Assembly (NCBI RefSeq): GCF_014207985.1
Contig: NZ_JACHMI010000001.1
Span: 12,507,001 to 12,571,000, forward strand
Length of the DNA: 64,000 bases
From: Nonomuraea rubra
Lineage (GTDB): Bacteria > Actinomycetota > Actinomycetes > Streptosporangiales > Streptosporangiaceae
Direction of reading: 5' to 3'
In this document: one piece after another, positions 62,109 to 64,000 of the stretch
Position numbering within the stretch: the first letter of the stretch is position 1
Layout of the letters: the number at the start of each line of letters is the position of its first letter
Notes under the pieces: model-generated
Seen by the model: the letters and a program-made list of their open reading frames with translations, nothing else
Told to the model about the DNA's origin: nothing
The model's database searches: none
Program-made: the position numbers and the translations under genes

Positions 62109-63011
62109 TCACCGGAAGAGGATGTCCCAGTGGTCGCTCTCATCGAAGAACGTCGTGCCCGACTTTGATTTGTAGATCGTGGCCCCGTCGCTGCGTATCC
62201 CGGCCTTGTCATGATTTTTCATGATGTGCCGGTCGATGCAGGCGTTGTGGGAGATGTCGAGCTTGTAGCCGTTCCCGTGGCTGAAGTGGCCGGGTGCGTG
62301 GCCCCGCTCGGTGCCGCCGGTCACCATGATCGGGCAGCCGCTCCGCTGTTTCAGCTTGATCGCCTTGGCGATCGTCCCGGTCCGTATCCGGTCCAGCGAC
62401 GTGCAGTGGTGCATGTGCTTGCTGGTGCAGTTGCCGGTGGACTTCGTACGCAGCCCCGCGCTCTTCAGCCACCCGTTGGCGGTCGCGTGGGACATCCGCA
62501 TGGCGGCCTTCCTCGGCAGGGCCCGCGCCAGATCGACCTGAGCGCGCTTGAGAGCGACGCGTGGGCGTGCCTGAGGCATCCGGACCACCCCGGTGCGTAC
62601 GGGGCTCTTCAGCGCCTTTGTGGCCGCTTCCCGAGTCGCGGACTTCCCGGCCCGCCTCTTCCCGGGCGAGGCCCCGGTGCCGGCGGCGGCGTCGTCGGCC
62701 CTCTGCTCGCGGATCGCCTGGGCCTCGTCGTCGGCGGCGGCCAGCGGCCACTGGGTGTCGAGCGACGGCCATTCGCGCATCTCCAGCAGCATGAGCTGCT
62801 CGTACTCCCACGGGTGCGGCCCCAGGTCGTACAGGAGCTCGGCCGCGGCGGGGCCGGGGCCGTGCATGGGCAGGGCCTCGTACAGGCCGCTCCGTGCCGG
62901 TGACCCTTCGGGGTGGGTGGCGGCTGAGGCGGCCGAGGCCAGCGCGATTATGGTGATCTCAATGCCGAGGAGCGCGACGATGATCAGCCGCACTGTTCCA
63001 CGTATCCACAT
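62109..63011 (-). CDS. Secreted peptidase M15-like protein
   Basis: A 300-residue exported protein. An N-terminal hydrophobic segment ends AASAATHPEG, a likely signal peptide. A basic Arg/Lys-rich linker follows. The C-terminal domain has SHGNGYKLDI and ESDHWDI, matching the H...D...H zinc-ligand pattern of M15/DD-peptidase-like folds. It would act on peptidoglycan or peptides outside the cell. ATG at 63011 is chosen; a weak AAAAGG lies upstream. Specific activity unknown. Confidence 0.65.
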   Translation of the reverse strand: MWIRGTVRLIIVALLGIEITIIALASAASAATHPEGSPARSGLYEALPMHGPGPAAAELLYDLGPHPWEYEQLMLLEMREWPSLDTQWPLAAADDEAQAIREQRADDAAAGTGASPGKRRAGKSATREAATKALKSPVRTGVVRMPQARPRVALKRAQVDLARALPRKAAMRMSHATANGWLKSAGLRTKSTGNCTSKHMHHCTSLDRIRTGTIAKAIKLKQRSGCPIMVTGGTERGHAPGHFSHGNGYKLDISHNACIDRHIMKNHDKAGIRSDGATIYKSKSGTTFFDESDHWDILFR

Positions 63012-63158
63012 GTCGATGCCTTTTCGCGGAAATAGCCCTTCCGCCTGAAGCGACAATCCCACCTTTCGCAGGAGATAACTCGTGCCGCGGGGGCGACTTT
63101 GCCTTGTGGCGGTGATCACCGTGAGGCTCCATGACCTAACCTCGCTCGACGACGTAAA

Positions 63159-63836
63159 GTGACGAACGTGTCCGAAGCCCGAAACCGAGGAGCGGAGAGC
63201 ACTCGAGAGGTCATCGTCGAGACGGCCTTGCGACTGTTCAGGGAGCGCGGCTTCGACGCGACCACGATGCGGGCCATCGCCGCCGAGGCGGGGGTGTCGG
63301 TCGGCAACGCCTACTACTACTTCGACAGCAAAGAGGCGTTGATCCAGGCGTATTACGACCGCGCCCAGGCCGAGCACGAGGAGGCCTGCCGGGAGTTCCT
63401 GGCCACGGAGCAGTCGTTCGCGGCCCGGCTGGACGGGGTGCTGCGCGAATGGGTGCGCGTGTCCGAGCCGTACCACGAGTTCGCCGTGAAGTTCTTCAAG
63501 CACGCGGCCGAGCCGACCAATCCGCTGAGCCCGTTCAGCAAGCAGTCCTCGCCGGCCCGCGAGGCGTCGATCGCCATCTACCGGGAGGTCGTGGAGGGCT
63601 CGCGCGATCGCATGAACGCCGAGCTGCGCGAGGAGCTGCCCGAGCTGCTGTGGTTGCTGTCCATGGGCATGGTGCTGTTCTGGGTGCACGACACCTCGCC
63701 CGGCTGCGCCCGTACGTACCGGCTGATCGAGGTGACGGTGCCGCTGGTGGACCGGCTCGTCGGGCTTTCGCACCTGCCGGGGTTGCGGGGCATCACGAAG
63801 GACTTCATCGCCGCGGTTCACGAGCTGAGGGCCTAG
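63159..63836 (+). CDS. TetR-family transcriptional regulator
   Basis: A 225-residue repressor. The N-terminal helix-turn-helix is ALRLFRERGFDATTMRAIAA and VSVGNAYYYFDSKEALIQ. The C-terminal ligand domain is divergent, as usual. Start GTG 63159 or 63168; neither has a clear ribosome binding site. Next gene is 57 bases downstream, with TACCGGTCGGTTGGTA (63845-63860) between as a possible operator. Confidence 0.85.
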   Translation: MTNVSEARNRGAESTREVIVETALRLFRERGFDATTMRAIAAEAGVSVGNAYYYFDSKEALIQAYYDRAQAEHEEACREFLATEQSFAARLDGVLREWVRVSEPYHEFAVKFFKHAAEPTNPLSPFSKQSSPAREASIAIYREVVEGSRDRMNAELREELPELLWLLSMGMVLFWVHDTSPGCARTYRLIEVTVPLVDRLVGLSHLPGLRGITKDFIAAVHELRA

Positions 63837-63893
63837 GGGAACATACCGGTCGGTTGGTAGGGTCGTCGTACCCCGACGATCTGGAGGCCGTGC

Positions 63894-64000
63894 ATGAACT
63901 GGGGCATGACCATTCCCTTCTACGACCGCTCGCTGGCCAGGTCACAGGACCTCATCGCGGAGCTGCCCGGGCTCGGCTACACCGACCTGTGGTCGGCCGA
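63894..64000 (+). CDS. LLM-class F420-dependent oxidoreductase, 3' partial
   Basis: The first 35 residues (MNWGMTIPFYDRSLARSQDL and LPGLGYTDLWSA) match the N-terminal beta strand of luciferase-like monooxygenases of the F420 group. GGAGG lies 7-8 bases before the ATG. The gene runs out of the window. Confidence 0.7.
   Translation, partial: MNWGMTIPFYDRSLARSQDLIAELPGLGYTDLWSA

Noticed and set aside
62109..63821. Single long minus-strand gene including the TetR region
   Set aside because: Residues beyond 63011 lie opposite the TetR gene and are Arg/Gly-rich; the signal peptide at 63011 marks the true start.

Overview
The window is high-GC actinomycete chromosome, most likely Streptosporangiales (Nonomuraea-like). 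The basis is base composition, GTG/TTG starts, gene order (penicillin-binding protein, rpsF-ssb-rpsR-rplI, dnaB; ffs-dnaX, ybaB-recR, ask-asd), WhiB, SARP and TadA-associated proteins, and F420-type enzymes. The genus is inferred, not shown. This gene set usually lies near oriC, but dnaA and oriC are not in the window.

Layout. 1-5 kb: a bifunctional penicillin-binding protein coupled to two polyprenol-dependent mannosyltransferase-like membrane proteins. 5-8.4 kb: endonuclease IV, small membrane proteins, then the ribosomal/ssb operon rpsF-ssb-rpsR-rplI. 8.5-14 kb: a three-gene polar amino-acid ABC transporter, an APC permease and a MATE exporter. 14-17 kb: dnaB, split at the Walker A lysine by a 500-residue intein with class 3 (W-C-T) signatures and a zinc-ribbon-bearing LAGLIDADG endonuclease; a phased DnaA-box-like array lies upstream. 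17-29 kb: GtrA, USP, an Lrp-SoxR pair opposite an SMP-30 lactonase, a DrrAB-type exporter opposite a histidine kinase/response regulator pair, a second sliding-clamp (dnaN) paralogue, a MarR-controlled ABM-NmrA pair, a FadR-type regulator and an XRE-TPR regulator. 29-36 kb: PH-domain membrane protein, upp, two tandem TadA-associated genes plus tadA, tRNA-Ser(CGA), two tandem neutral zinc metallopeptidases and a LysE exporter. 36-39 kb: a 56-residue secreted-peptide gene divergent from a large SARP/NB-ARC/TPR regulator.

39.4-53.2 kb is a 13,763-bp actinomycete integrative and conjugative element (AICE). It is integrated in the 3' half of tRNA-Ser(GGA) and bounded by a 115-bp direct repeat (113 of 115 identical). 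It carries tyrosine integrase, Xis, a prim-pol/RecA-like replication pair (RepPP type), an FtsK-like TraB translocase with a GCTAGC repeat cluster beside it (candidate clt), Spd-like membrane proteins, a WhiB-like protein, zinc-ribbon proteins, a KorSA-like GntR repressor with an operator cluster, an XRE-TPR regulator and cargo (HAD hydrolase, lipoprotein).

53.2-64 kb returns to core genes: tRNA-Ser(GGA), 4.5S SRP RNA, dnaX, a GAF-domain regulator, ybaB-recR-DUF5063, ask (with an internal beta-subunit start)-asd, a secreted M15-like peptidase, a TetR regulator and the start of an LLM oxidoreductase.
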